Source of the DNA: Gordonia alkaliphila
Lineage (GTDB): Bacteria; Actinomycetota; Actinomycetes; Mycobacteriales; Mycobacteriaceae
Direction of reading: 5' to 3'
DNA: 64,000 nucleotides
NCBI RefSeq assembly: GCF_023017165.1
Contig: NZ_JALKBW010000001.1
Span: 992,001 to 1,056,000 of the forward strand
Within the stretch, counting starts at the first letter, position 1; each line of letters starts with the position of its first letter. Made by a program: the position numbers and the translations under genes. The notes under the pieces are model-generated. The model was given only the letters and a program-made list of their open reading frames with translations, was not told where the DNA came from and made no database searches. Below, piece after piece: positions 8,981 through 18,745 of this stretch.

Positions 8981-10648
8981 TCAGCGCAGAGCGCGGCGCA
9001 GCACCTTGCCGGTGGCCGTGCGCGGCAGCGCAGCGACCATCTCCACCTCGCGCGGATACTTGTAGGCCGTCAGATTCGCCCGGCAGTAGGCGATCACGGC
9101 GTCGACGTCCAACGTGCTGCCCGGCCGCGGCACCACGAAGGCCTTGACCGTCTCACCTCGGTATTCGTCCGGAATGCCGATCACCGCGGCTTCCTCCACG
9201 TCCGGATGCCCGGCCAGCAGCCGTTCCACCTCCGACGGCCACACCTTGTAGCCGGCGGCGTTGATCTGGTCCTTCTTCCGGTCGACCACGTAGAACCAGC
9301 CGTCGGCGTCCATGAAGCCCACGTCCCCGGTGCGCAGCGCACCGCCGATGAAGGCGTCGGCGGTGGCCACCGGATCGTGCCAGTAGCCCGGAATCACCTG
9401 CGGGCCGGTGGTGACCAGTTCGCCGATCTCCCCGACCGGCAGGTCTGCGCCGTCGTCGTCGATCACCCGAACCACGGTGTCGAAGACCGGAACGCCCACC
9501 GACAGCACGCCCGAGTCGGGATCGATCGGCGCGCGAGTGCCGGGCGGCACCGCGTGCGAGGGCGAGGTGGTCTCGGTCTGTCCGTAGATGTTGTGGATGT
9601 AGCCGCCGAGCCGTTCCTCGAGCCGATCGGCGACGTCCGGATCGATGGGCGCGCCACCGGAGTAGCGCAGCCGCAACGACGCGAGATCGGCCGCGTCGAC
9701 GTCCGGGCTGTCGGCCAGCGCGATGTACGCGGTGATCACCGCGGCACAGAACACCGGCCGTCGCCGGGCCGCCGCGGCCGCGATCACCGCGGGCTCGAAG
9801 CGATGCGTCAGCACCAGCGGCGAGGCGGCGATCATCGCCAGACACACCCCGCCGACCAGTCCGGTCACATGGAACACCGGGGCCAGCCCCAGCACCGGCT
9901 CCCCGGGCGCCAGCCCGGACCAGTCGAGATACACCTGGGCGCTGAAGGCGAGATTCGCATGCGTCAGCTGGGCGCCCTTGGCCGGACCGGTGGTGCCCGA
10001 CGTCGCCGCCAGCACCGCCACGTCCGACGGCCCGACCCGCCGCTGCGCCAGGGCGGCGAGCACGCCGGGCCCGGGGAGATGAGCGTCGACCAGCGCAGCG
10101 AGATCCACCGTGTCCGCGGGTCGACGACGATCGACGTCGGCGAAGATCCGCGGATCGTCCTCGGTCTGCCCGTCCAGCCCCGAGGTGGTCACCACCACTG
10201 CGACACCGGTGTCACCGGTGTCGAGGATCGGCCGGATGCGATCGACGTAGAGGTCGTCGAGCACCAGCAGCGCCGACGGGGTGAACGCGGCGAAGCTGCG
10301 GGCGAGATCGGCCTCGGTGGACATCGGGCTCAGCGACACCGCGGTGCCACCGGCCTTCCACGCGGCCACCAACCCCACCACGAATGCCGGGTTGTTCTGC
10401 AGACACAGCGCCAGCCGATCCCCCGGCGCGAAGCCACGTGCGATCAGCAACGAGGCCACGGCCTCCGCCGCCCGATCCACCTCCGCCCAGCGCAGCGATC
10501 GGTCGAAGTAATGGATCGCCGCCGCGTCGGGCGCGGAGCGCACCGCGGCGTCGAACATATCGAGGGCGGTGGAGAACGCACGCCGCAGATGCGGCGGTCG
10601 TCCCGGTGGATAGGCCGCGAGCCACGGCTTGTCGTCGTACCCGGTCAC
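8981..10648 (-). CDS. AMP-forming acyl-CoA ligase (FadD-like), copy 2
   Basis: A 555-residue ANL enzyme with the P-loop LAATSGTTGPAKGAQ, YGQTETTSP, FYVVDRKKDQI and the C-terminal PRTATGKVLRRAL, so all adenylation and thioesterification motifs are present. The start is the GTG of VTGYDDKPW, placed by analogy with copy 1, whose N terminus begins VTYADRPW. An ATG 18 codons upstream is less likely because the extra residues have no counterpart. It ends 33 bp before operator B of the regulator. It probably works in the same acid-degradation pathway as copy 1, with a different chain-length or ring preference. Confidence 0.9.
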   Translation of the reverse strand: MTGYDDKPWLAAYPPGRPPHLRRAFSTALDMFDAAVRSAPDAAAIHYFDRSLRWAEVDRAAEAVASLLIARGFAPGDRLALCLQNNPAFVVGLVAAWKAGGTAVSLSPMSTEADLARSFAAFTPSALLVLDDLYVDRIRPILDTGDTGVAVVVTTSGLDGQTEDDPRIFADVDRRRPADTVDLAALVDAHLPGPGVLAALAQRRVGPSDVAVLAATSGTTGPAKGAQLTHANLAFSAQVYLDWSGLAPGEPVLGLAPVFHVTGLVGGVCLAMIAASPLVLTHRFEPAVIAAAAARRRPVFCAAVITAYIALADSPDVDAADLASLRLRYSGGAPIDPDVADRLEERLGGYIHNIYGQTETTSPSHAVPPGTRAPIDPDSGVLSVGVPVFDTVVRVIDDDGADLPVGEIGELVTTGPQVIPGYWHDPVATADAFIGGALRTGDVGFMDADGWFYVVDRKKDQINAAGYKVWPSEVERLLAGHPDVEEAAVIGIPDEYRGETVKAFVVPRPGSTLDVDAVIAYCRANLTAYKYPREVEMVAALPRTATGKVLRRALR

Positions 10649-10678
10649 AGGCCGAGTGTAAGCCTCCCACCAGTTCCC

Positions 10679-10703
10679 TATGCAACGGTCTCGGACCTGC
10701 ATA
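10679..10703. promoter_or_regulatory. Inverted repeat TATGCA-N13-TGCATA between ligase 2 and the H+-ATPase gene
   Basis: TATGCA, 13 bases, TGCATA in the divergent intergenic region, 31 bp upstream of ligase 2. The half-sites are also near TGCA palindromes. It could be an operator for either divergent gene; there is no direct support beyond symmetry and position. Confidence 0.4.
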
Positions 10704-10784
10704 AATAGTGCCCGGTGCGTCCGATTTGCGGGCTAGACTCACACCACATTTCTCACTCTCAGCACATGACTAGACGGGTGGATC

Positions 10785-13477
10785 ATGGCCACACCAGCCT
10801 CGGCGCCGTCGCAGACGGCCAACACCGACTCGCCTGCCCCTGCGGACGGCACACCAGATCTGACCGAGATGGCACTCGCCGACGTCCTCCGACAGTTGGC
10901 GGTGGACCCCGCCGTCGGCTTGACCGCGGCCGACGCCGCCCAGCGGCTCACGAAGTACGGCCCCAACGCCTTCCCCACGCGCAGCGAGCCGCTCTGGACG
11001 AAGATCCTCGGGTACTTCACCGGACCGATCTCGTACATGATCGAGGCGGCGGCCATCGTCTCCGCAGCCCTGCAGCACTGGGAAGACTTCGGCATCATCG
11101 TCGACCTCCTGCTCTTCAACGCGGGCCTCGGATTCGCCCAGGACCGCAAGGCCGAAGCCGCCCTGGCCGCACTCCAGGCGGGCCTCGCCCCGTCGGCCAC
11201 CGTGCTGCGCGACGGCACGTGGCCGACATCGACGCGGCGAACCTGGTCCCCGGCGACGTGGTCCGCATCGAGATCGGCGAGGTGGTGCCCGCTGACCTGC
11301 GGCTGACCGGCAGCGGCACGGCGTCCATCGACCAGTCGGCGTTGACCGGCGAATCGGTGCCGGTCCGCAAACATCCCGGCGATCCGGCGTTCTCCGGTTC
11401 GGTGGTCAAGGGCGGGGACACCACCGGCGTGGTGATCGCCACCGGTACCGACACCATGTTCGGTAAGACCGCCAAGCTGGTGGCCGGCGCGGGCGCGGTG
11501 TCGCACGCGCAGAAGGCGATGTTCCAGATCGGCGACTTCCTGATCGCCGTGGCCGTGGCGCTGGCGGTGATTCTGGTGTTCTTCGAGGTCTTCCAGAACT
11601 TCGACACCCAGTGGTCGGGCAGTTCCGCCGAGATCACCACGCATGCACTGGGCATCGTGCAGTTCGTGCTGGTGCTGCTGGTGGCGTCCATCCCGGTGGC
11701 CATGCCGGCGGTCTTCTCGGTGACCATGGCGTTGGGCGCGCTGGAACTGTCCAAACACAAGGCCATCGTCTCGCGGCTGGAGTCCATCGAGGAGATGGCC
11801 GGCGTCGACATCCTCTGCTCCGACAAGACCGGCACCCTGACCGCCAACAAGTTGAGCATGCAGCAACCGGTGCTGATGGCGGCCACGGACGCCGACGACC
11901 TGATCGTCGCCTCCGCACTGGCCTCCAAAGCCGGCGACAAGGACCCGATCGACACCGCGGTCTTCGCCGCAGTCGAGGACCCCGCGTCGCTGGAGGAGTG
12001 GAAGCAGGAGTCGTTCACCCCGTTCGATCCGGCGATCAAATACACCGAGGCCACCGTCAGCAAGACCGACGGCACGCGCGTGCGGATCGCCAAAGGTGCA
12101 CCGGCCGCGATCGTCGGACTGACCGGCGCCACCGGCGACGTGGCCGACCAGGTCACCGCGACCGTCGCCGACCTCGCCTCGCATGGATTCCGCGCGCTGG
12201 CCGTGGCCCGGTCCACCGACGACGGCGCCACGTGGGAGGTACTCGGCCTCCTGTCGATGTTCGACCCGCCGTTGGACAGCAGCAAGGCCACCATCGCCGA
12301 CGTCGAGGCCACCGGCGTCGCGGTCAAGATGGTGACCGGCGACGACACCGCCATCGCCGTGGAAACCGCCAAGCAGCTGAACATGGGGACCCACATCATC
12401 TCCGCGCCGGACGTGTTCCCGGCCGACATGGACCCGGACAACGTCCCACCCGAGATCGCCGCGATCATCGAGAAGGCCGACGGCTTCGCCCGCGTGCTGC
12501 CCGAGCACAAGTACGCGATCGTCAAGTCCCTGCAGCAGCGCGGCCACCTGGTCGGCATGACCGGCGACGGCGTCAACGATGCGCCCGCGCTGAAGCAAGC
12601 CGACTGCGGTATCGCCGTCTCCACCGCGGTCGACGCCGCCCGCGGCGCCGCCGCGCTGGTGCTCACCGCACCCGGACTGACCGTGATCAACAGCGCCATC
12701 GTCGAGGCCCGCAAGATCTTCGGCCGCATCACCAGCTACACGCTGTACCGCGTGGCACTGACCATCGCACTCATGTTCCTGGTGGTCCTCGCGACGCTGA
12801 TCGCCGGCTTCCAGCCGCTGACCGCTGTCGCGATCGTGTTCATCTCGCTGCTCGACGACGTGCCGATCATGGCGATCGCCTACGACAACACCCCCGTCGC
12901 CGACCGACCCATCCGCTGGCGGATGCGATCGATCCTGCCCACCTCGATCATGTTGGGGCTCGTCACGGTGGTCGAGTTGCTCGGCTTCTTCTTCCTGGTC
13001 TGGGGCTTCACCAAGATCGACGGCGGCGTCCTCGGCATGCACGTGTGGGACGGCACCGACGGCGTCGCCGTCGGCCAGATCCAGTCCGCGATGTTCCTGG
13101 CCCTCGGCATCGGAGGCCATTTCCTGCTGTTCGTGACCCGCGCAGAGGGCTGGTTCTTCCGGCGGCCGTTCCCGTCGTGGCAACTGCTGGCGGCCAACGT
13201 GCTGACCGCGGCCCTGACGGTGCTGATGGTCGGCTTCGGCTGGCTGGTGGATCCGCTGCCGTGGCCGATGGTGGGTCTGACCTTCGCCTGGTGCCTGGCC
13301 TGGATGTTCCTCGTCGGCGGTGTGCGCGTCCTGCTGGCGAAGGTGCACTTCGCCGATCGGCACTGGCTGCAACTGAGCATGTGGCGCAGCGGCCGCATCG
13401 GCATGCGCAGCCACCTCGCCCCCGGCCGGCCCGGCGACGAAGGGCGCGACATCGAGCACGCCCTACGCAGGCTCTGA
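10785..13477 (+). pseudogene. P3A-type plasma-membrane H+-ATPase, interrupted by a one-base frameshift
   Basis: Two reading frames together make a complete P-type ATPase. Frame 1 (from ATG 10785) gives the cytosolic N terminus and first membrane helices up to VLRDGT near 11219. The frame one base back continues VADIDAANLVPGDVV to the end at 13477. The second part has TGES, the phosphorylation motif DKTGTLT (near residue 345), TGDGVNDAPA and the C-terminal helices of a P3A proton pump. Inserting one base at 11219-11220 restores the family spacing between RDG and LVPGD. It is either a real inactivating deletion or a sequencing error; if intact, the protein would be about 897 residues and export protons. 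Confidence 0.85.
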
Positions 13478-13500
13478 CACCGCCGACGCGAGGGCGAAGA

Positions 13501-14394
13501 TCAGTCGCCGAGTTCCTTCCGCAGGATCTTGCGGTAGCTGCCCAGCGAGTCCCGTTCGGCCTTGGAGACCGTCGGATACTGCGGGTCCAGACCGCGCATC
13601 ACGTCCAGCAGCACCGAGAACGTCGCCAACCGGCTCGCCCACTTGTGGTCGGCCGGAATCACGTGCCACGGCGCGTGATCGGTGCTGGTATTGCTCAGCA
13701 TGTCGTCGAACGCCCGCTGATACTCCGGCCACAGCTCGCGCTCAGCCATGTCGGTCGTGGAGAACTTCCAGTTCTTGTCGGGCCGGTCGATGCGGGCGAG
13801 GAAACGGCGCGCCTGCTCATCCGCGGAGACGTTGAGGAAGAGTTTGACGACGGTGGTGCCGTTGTCGGTGAGGTACCGCTCCCAGGCGTTGATGTCGTCG
13901 TACCGCCGCTGCCAGAGGTCGTCGCCCGAGCTCGCCGCAGTGGTGGGCCACAGCATCTCCGGGTGCACGCGCGTCACCACCACGTTCTCGTAGTGGGAGC
14001 GGTTGAAGATGCCCATCTTGCCCAGCTCGGGCACCACCTTCTGATGCCGCCAGAGGTAGCCGTGCGACCGCTCCTCGGTCGAGGGCGCCTTGAACGAGTG
14101 CACGTCCACGCCCTCCGGGTTGATGCCGGACATCACGTGCTTCACCGTGCCGTCCTTGCCCGCGGCGTCGATGGCCTGCAGCACGATCAGCAGCGACCGG
14201 TCGGCCTGGGCGTAGAACTTGTCCTGCAGCGCGAACAGCTCTTCCTTACCCGCGGCCAGCTGCGCCAGGCCGTCCTTCTTCGTCATGCCCTTCGGCTTCG
14301 CGGCCGGATCGAAGTCCCGGGACAGGCGCACCGTGCTGCCCGGCTTCACCCGTGTCGACTTCGCCAGTTTCCCCCAGTCGACCGTATTCACCAT
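13501..14394 (-). CDS. ppk2: Polyphosphate kinase 2 family protein
   Basis: A 297-residue PPK2-family protein that transfers phosphate between polyphosphate and nucleotides. It contains the Walker A-like AIDAAGKDG (residues 74-82), the conserved VHSFKAPS, the Walker B region with NRSHYE (FNRSHYENVVVTRVHP), and the Lys/Arg lid region after RFLARIDRPDKNWKFS. Its single PPK2 domain and length fit the class I or class III short enzymes, which make NDP or NTP from polyphosphate. The start is an ATG with a strong GGGAGGAG ribosome site. It converges with the H+-ATPase gene and diverges from the LytS-type kinase gene. Confidence 0.92.
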   Translation of the reverse strand: MVNTVDWGKLAKSTRVKPGSTVRLSRDFDPAAKPKGMTKKDGLAQLAAGKEELFALQDKFYAQADRSLLIVLQAIDAAGKDGTVKHVMSGINPEGVDVHSFKAPSTEERSHGYLWRHQKVVPELGKMGIFNRSHYENVVVTRVHPEMLWPTTAASSGDDLWQRRYDDINAWERYLTDNGTTVVKLFLNVSADEQARRFLARIDRPDKNWKFSTTDMAERELWPEYQRAFDDMLSNTSTDHAPWHVIPADHKWASRLATFSVLLDVMRGLDPQYPTVSKAERDSLGSYRKILRKELGD

Positions 14395-14468
14395 GTCTTC
14401 TCCTCCCGTGGCCCTCCGCGTCCACTCTGCCCGATTCGCGGCGTCGGCACGTAGATTCTGTAGGCACG

Positions 14469-15704
14469 ATGTCCGGTGAACTGATCGCGATCCTGCTGCT
14501 CGGCGGCACCCTGGCGGTGGTGCTGTTCATCGTCGTCCTGCGCACGCGGCGGGTGGTCTCCACCCCGCACGAGCGCGCCGTGCACGACACCCTCGCCGCG
14601 GCCGCTGCTGCGGCGCATCCGCTGCGCGACGGTCTCACCGACACCTCGGCCGCGTCGGCCGTCGGTCCGCTCCGCGCCCTCACCGGCGCCGAGGGCGTAG
14701 CCCTGTTCGACGCCGACGGGATCCTGCTGGGCCGGGACGGCGCCGACGAGATCTGGCGGCCCCGCGTGCTGACCGCCGCATCCGCCCTGGCCGTCGAGGC
14801 CCTCAATGCTCGACGACGTGTTCTGAGCGACTATCCCGGCGGCGACGGCGGCCTCGTCCGCAAGCTCATCGCGGCGCCGCTGATGGGCGACGACGCCAGT
14901 TCCGGCGTCCTCGTCGTGGCCACCGTGCGCCAGCCCGGCCCCGGCCAGATCGGCGCCATCACCGAGGTGGCGAACTATGCGGCCACCCAGCTGCAGCTGG
15001 CCGAGCTGGACGCCTCGCGGGCCCGCCTGGACCGCGCGGAAGTGCTGGCGCTGCGCGCCCAGATCGACCCGCACTTCATCTACAACGCGCTGGGCACCAT
15101 CGCCTCGTTCGTGCGCACCGATCCGGCGCGGGCCCGCGAGCTCATCCTCGACTTCGCCGACTTCACCCGATACTCCTTCCGCGCGGCCGGCCAGTACACC
15201 GCGCTCGCCGACGAGCTGCGCAACATCGACCGCTACCTCACGCTGGAGCGCGCCCGGTTCGGCGAAGGCCTGGGCGTTCGACTGAACGTCGACCCCGAGG
15301 TGCTCGGCGTCGTGGTGCCCTTCCTGGCGCTGCAACCGCTGGTGGAGAACGCCGTGCGGCACGGCCTGGCCGGCCGTCGCGAAGGCACCATCACCATCTC
15401 CGCGCACAGCGTCGGCACCACCTGCGAGATCAGCGTGGAGGACGACGGCGTCGGCATGGACCCCGAACTGTTGCGCAGCGGCGCGATCGACGCCCTCCCC
15501 CGGTCGGATCTGCTCTCCCAGGAGACCGAGGGCGCGCACGTGGGTCTCACCAATGTGGATCAACGACTGCGCTCGGCTTTCGGCAACGACTACGGTTTGA
15601 TCGTCGACACCGGGATCGGCGCGGGCACCAAGGTCAGCATGCGTGTCCCGAAGTTCGCCAGCGGCATCCGCGCCGACGCGACGGGCCAGGAGGGACGAGG
15701 CTGA
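14469..15704 (+). CDS. LytS-type sensor histidine kinase
   Basis: 411 residues from the chosen ATG (MSGELIAILLL). An N-terminal membrane helix (about 2-22) is followed by a GAF-like region (about 65-180) and a His_kinase (LytS/YehU) domain with QIDPHFIYNALG, phospho-acceptor His near 202, then an HATPase_c domain with PLVENAVRHG and DDGVGM. It should autophosphorylate in response to a cytoplasmic or membrane signal and pass phosphate to the adjacent LytTR regulator, whose ATG overlaps its stop (TGATG). An in-frame start 39 codons upstream overlaps the divergent ppk2 gene and looks wrong. The neighbourhood links it to carboxylate uptake. Confidence 0.88.
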   Translation: MSGELIAILLLGGTLAVVLFIVVLRTRRVVSTPHERAVHDTLAAAAAAAHPLRDGLTDTSAASAVGPLRALTGAEGVALFDADGILLGRDGADEIWRPRVLTAASALAVEALNARRRVLSDYPGGDGGLVRKLIAAPLMGDDASSGVLVVATVRQPGPGQIGAITEVANYAATQLQLAELDASRARLDRAEVLALRAQIDPHFIYNALGTIASFVRTDPARARELILDFADFTRYSFRAAGQYTALADELRNIDRYLTLERARFGEGLGVRLNVDPEVLGVVVPFLALQPLVENAVRHGLAGRREGTITISAHSVGTTCEISVEDDGVGMDPELLRSGAIDALPRSDLLSQETEGAHVGLTNVDQRLRSAFGNDYGLIVDTGIGAGTKVSMRVPKFASGIRADATGQEGRG

Positions 15705-16570
15705 TGACAGCGCTACGGGTACTGGCCGTCGACGACGAAGCCCCCGCTCTCGACGAACTGGCCTACCTGCTCGGCGAGCACCCGGCCGTCGGCGAAGTGG
15801 TGCGGGCCTCCGACGCCACCGAGGCGCTCCGGCTGCTGTCCGAGCAGTCGGTGACAGCCGCCTTCCTCGACATCTCGATGCCCGGACTGAATGGGATGGA
15901 ACTGGCCGCGGTGCTGGCTCGGTACGCGCAGCCGCCCGCGCTGGTCTTCGTCACCGCGCACGCCGATCGCGCGGTCGCCGCGTTCGACGTGGGCGCCGTC
16001 GACTATCTCCTCAAACCTGTTCGCGCCGAACGGCTTTCCCAGGCTATCGAGCGCGTGCTGGCGGTGCGCGGCGAGCAGTCCGCATCCGCCTACGACGACA
16101 GCGCCGGCGAGCTCCCGGGCACGGTGCCAGCCACCGCCGACTCGACCGACGAACCCGACACCGGGGTGGCGACGGGCGACGTGATCCCGGTGGAACGCGG
16201 CGGCGTCACCTCGCTGATCCCCCGCGAGTCGGTGGCCTGGGTGGAGGCGGTCGGCGACTACGCGCGCCTGCACACCGCGACCGGCGACTACCTCGTCCGC
16301 GTCACCCTCGCCACGCTCGAATCACACTGGGCCAGATCGGGTTTCGCGCGCGTGCACCGCTCCTACCTGGTGTCGTTGCCGATGGTCAGCGGCCTGCGAT
16401 CGGTGGGGACGGCCACCAAGGTGATCGTCCGCGGCATCGGCGAGACCCCCGAGGTGGAGTTGCCGGTGAGTCGTCGCCAGGTGCGTGACCTCAAGGATCG
16501 TCTGGTGCGAGATCCGTTGCGTTCCTTCCGGACTCGCCGAGGCGACGGAGCCGCACCGGACAGTCGCTGA
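15704..16570 (+). CDS. LytTR-family response regulator
   Basis: A 288-residue protein with an N-terminal receiver domain (acidic VDDEAP, phospho-acceptor Asp in FLDISMPG near residue 55, conserved Lys in YLLKPVRAE) and a C-terminal LytTR DNA-binding domain (about 160-265, with SVAWVEAVGDYARLHT and FARVHRSYLVSL). LytTR proteins bind pairs of direct-repeat sites. Coupled to the kinase gene by a one-base overlap and directly upstream of a small membrane protein and an SSS symporter. By analogy with LytS/LytTR systems such as BtsSR and YpdAB, it may switch on uptake of pyruvate, acetate or similar acids. Confidence 0.92.
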   Translation: MTALRVLAVDDEAPALDELAYLLGEHPAVGEVVRASDATEALRLLSEQSVTAAFLDISMPGLNGMELAAVLARYAQPPALVFVTAHADRAVAAFDVGAVDYLLKPVRAERLSQAIERVLAVRGEQSASAYDDSAGELPGTVPATADSTDEPDTGVATGDVIPVERGGVTSLIPRESVAWVEAVGDYARLHTATGDYLVRVTLATLESHWARSGFARVHRSYLVSLPMVSGLRSVGTATKVIVRGIGETPEVELPVSRRQVRDLKDRLVRDPLRSFRTRRGDGAAPDSR

Positions 16571-16571
16571 C

Positions 16572-16952
16572 ATGCCCGGAACCAGCCCGCGGCGCGAACG
16601 CGTAGTCCTCTCGGAGCGCCGCGGCGCACGCCCGGTCCGCACGCGCGCCGAAGTCACCGAGCAGACCCCGGTGGGCGAGCACCTCGTGCGCGGCCTGGTG
16701 CGCGCGCAGCTGGGGCTGGCGCTGCGCATCGGCCTGGCGGTGGTGCTGATCTTCGTCGCCGTCCCGGTCGTCGGGGCCACCGTCGACGGCTTCGCCACCG
16801 CCACCCTGTTCGGGATCAACCTCAACTGGATCGTGTTGGCGCTCATACCGTATCCGGTCCTGTACCTGGCCGGCCGCCTCTACATCCGCCTCGCCGAGCA
16901 GGCCGAGCGCGACTTCATTCGACTGATCGACGACGAGGAGCACCGCCGATGA
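16572..16952 (+). CDS. Small membrane protein paired with SSS symporter
   Basis: 126 residues from the ATG (MPGTSPRRER), which lies one base after the regulator stop. A basic, charged N terminus is followed by two hydrophobic helices (about 46-68 and 78-98) and a charged cytoplasmic tail. It occupies the place of the DUF485 partner that precedes ActP/MctC-type symporters and has the same two-helix plan as the DUF485 protein at 26026, but I do not see clear DUF485 sequence. Its stop overlaps the symporter ATG (ATGA). Likely an accessory subunit; the family is uncertain. Confidence 0.75.
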   Translation: MPGTSPRRERVVLSERRGARPVRTRAEVTEQTPVGEHLVRGLVRAQLGLALRIGLAVVLIFVAVPVVGATVDGFATATLFGINLNWIVLALIPYPVLYLAGRLYIRLAEQAERDFIRLIDDEEHRR

Positions 16953-18682
16953 TGTCCGGCTCCGGTGCCGTCCTGGTGATCATCGCCGTCGCCGTGGCCA
17001 CCCTCGGCACCGTCGCGGTGGGTGCCTGGGGCGGACGCGGGGCTCGGTCGACGTCGGACTTCCTGGTGGCCTCCCGCAGTATCGGCTCGCGCTGGAACGC
17101 CGCCGCCATCGCCGGTGAATACCTTTCGGCCGCTTCCTTTCTCGGCGTCGCCGGCCTCGTCGCCAAGTACGGCGCGGACGCGCTCTGGTACCCGATCGGC
17201 TTCACCGCCGGTTACCTGGCGCTGCTGCTGTTCGTGGCGGCGCCGCTGCGTCGATCCGGCGCCTACACCGTCCCCGACTTCGCCGAGTTCCGGTTGGGTT
17301 CGCTGCGCGCGCGACGCGTCGCGATGATCGTCGTCGCGGTGGTCTGCGTCCTCTATCTCGTGCCGCAGTTGCAGGGCGCCGGCCTCACCCTGAACATCCT
17401 GCTCGGCGCGCCCGGCTGGGTCGGTGTCGTCGTGGTCGGGGTCGCGCTGGTGGTGAACGTCGTGAGCGGCGGCATGCGGTCGGTGACCTTCGCGCAGGGG
17501 GTGCAGTACTGGCTGAAGCTGACCGCGATCGCCGTGCCCGCCCTCGTCGCCGTGATCCACTTCGCGCAGCAGCCGCAGGAGCTCGGCGCCCCGCTGCCGG
17601 CCCGGGTCGCCGCGGCCACCACCGTCGCCGTGCCGACCGAAGTGACGATCACCGTGACCGATCCGGCCGGGGTGCACGTGACCGGCACGCTCGACGGCCG
17701 CGAAGTCCAGGACGCCCCGGTGGCCGCGGGCAGCTTCGTGGTGGGCGACGACTCGTCGCTGACCTTGGCGGCCGGCGCGGCCACCCCGGTGGTCTCGGAT
17801 GCGCCGCAGACCGGGGCCGCGTGGTCGCGGTCCGGCGGCGGCTTCGGCGGCGGCCATCCGCTGTACCAGGTGCTGTCGCTGATGTTGGCCACCTTCCTCG
17901 GCACACTCGGACTGCCGCACGTCCTGGTGCGCTTCTACACCAACCGCAATGGCGCGGCGGCGCGGCGGACGGCCCTCACCGTGATCGCCCTGCTGGCCGG
18001 CTTCTATCTCTTTCCCACCGTCCTGGGCGTCCTGGCCCGCGTCTACGTGCCGCAGGTGCTGGCCACCGGCACCTCCGACGCCGCGGTGCTGATGATTCCG
18101 TCGGCCGTGCTCGACGGCCTGCCCGGTGAACTTCTCGTCGCGCTGGTCGCCGCGGGCGCGATCGCCGCCTTCCTGGCCACCGCGTCGGGCCTGCTGATCA
18201 GCATCGCGGGCGTGGTGTCCACCGACCTGTTCCGGCCGGGCGTCCGGACCTTCCGACTGTGCGCCCTGGTCGGCGGCCTGGTGCCGATCGGGCTGGCACT
18301 GGTCGCCGGCACCCTGGAGCTGTCCCGTTCGGTGGGCCTGGTGTTCGCGGTCTCCGCCGCTACTCTGTGCCCGCTGCTGGTGCTCGGCATCTGGTGGCGC
18401 GGCCTCACCGCCGCCGGAGCGATCGCCGGCCTCGTCGTCGGGTCCGTGACCTCCGGCGTATCCGTGGTGGTCGGCACGTTCCTGGCCTCCGGCGACAGCT
18501 GGGCGTCGTCGATCCTGGGCTTCCCGGCCGTCGTCACCGTCCCACTCAGCTTCGCGACCATGATCGCGGTGTCGCTGGCCACCCGCCGCACGGTCCGGTC
18601 CGACGTCCCCACCGTCTTCGCCCGCATGCACGTGCCCGAACGCTTCGGCATGGTCCTCGAACGCACCCCCGCCGGCGACTGA
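16949..18682 (+). CDS. Sodium:solute symporter (SSS family, ActP/MctC-like), copy 1
   Basis: A 577-residue integral membrane protein with the SSS core: DFLVASRSIGSRWNAAAIAGEYLSAASFLG near the N terminus (split here by position, residues about 34-66), about 13 hydrophobic helices, and GTLGLPHVLVRFYTN in the middle. These features match cation-coupled acetate/pyruvate/propionate carriers. A periplasmic insert of about 80 residues (roughly 195-285) carries Thr/Val-rich sequence not found in the second copy at 26412. It is the last gene of the kinase-regulator-small membrane protein operon. Confidence 0.9.
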   Translation: MMSGSGAVLVIIAVAVATLGTVAVGAWGGRGARSTSDFLVASRSIGSRWNAAAIAGEYLSAASFLGVAGLVAKYGADALWYPIGFTAGYLALLLFVAAPLRRSGAYTVPDFAEFRLGSLRARRVAMIVVAVVCVLYLVPQLQGAGLTLNILLGAPGWVGVVVVGVALVVNVVSGGMRSVTFAQGVQYWLKLTAIAVPALVAVIHFAQQPQELGAPLPARVAAATTVAVPTEVTITVTDPAGVHVTGTLDGREVQDAPVAAGSFVVGDDSSLTLAAGAATPVVSDAPQTGAAWSRSGGGFGGGHPLYQVLSLMLATFLGTLGLPHVLVRFYTNRNGAAARRTALTVIALLAGFYLFPTVLGVLARVYVPQVLATGTSDAAVLMIPSAVLDGLPGELLVALVAAGAIAAFLATASGLLISIAGVVSTDLFRPGVRTFRLCALVGGLVPIGLALVAGTLELSRSVGLVFAVSAATLCPLLVLGIWWRGLTAAGAIAGLVVGSVTSGVSVVVGTFLASGDSWASSILGFPAVVTVPLSFATMIAVSLATRRTVRSDVPTVFARMHVPERFGMVLERTPAGD

Positions 18683-18702
18683 ATCCCCCGCCCCCGTGCC
18701 GT

Positions 18703-18743
18703 GTCGCGACCCTGCTCCCGCGTCGAGCTCGGGGCCCGGAACT
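18703..18743. repeat. Left half of a GTCGCGAC-type intergenic repeat, cut by the IS3 element
   Basis: Starts GTCGCGACCC and runs through CTCGGGGCC. It matches the intact copy at 25786-25849 for about 35 bases and then stops at the IS3 terminus; the matching right half resumes after the island near 25370. This marks the ancestral insertion site. Confidence 0.65.
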
Positions 18744-18745
18744 TG

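Noticed and set aside
8369..10708. 779-codon plus-strand frame opposite ligase 2
   Set aside because: Shadow of the ligase; no recognisable domain and strongly biased composition.
10739..13459. 906-codon minus-strand frame opposite the H+-ATPase
   Set aside because: Shadow frame rich in His, Gln and Arg; the plus strand encodes clear P-type ATPase motifs.
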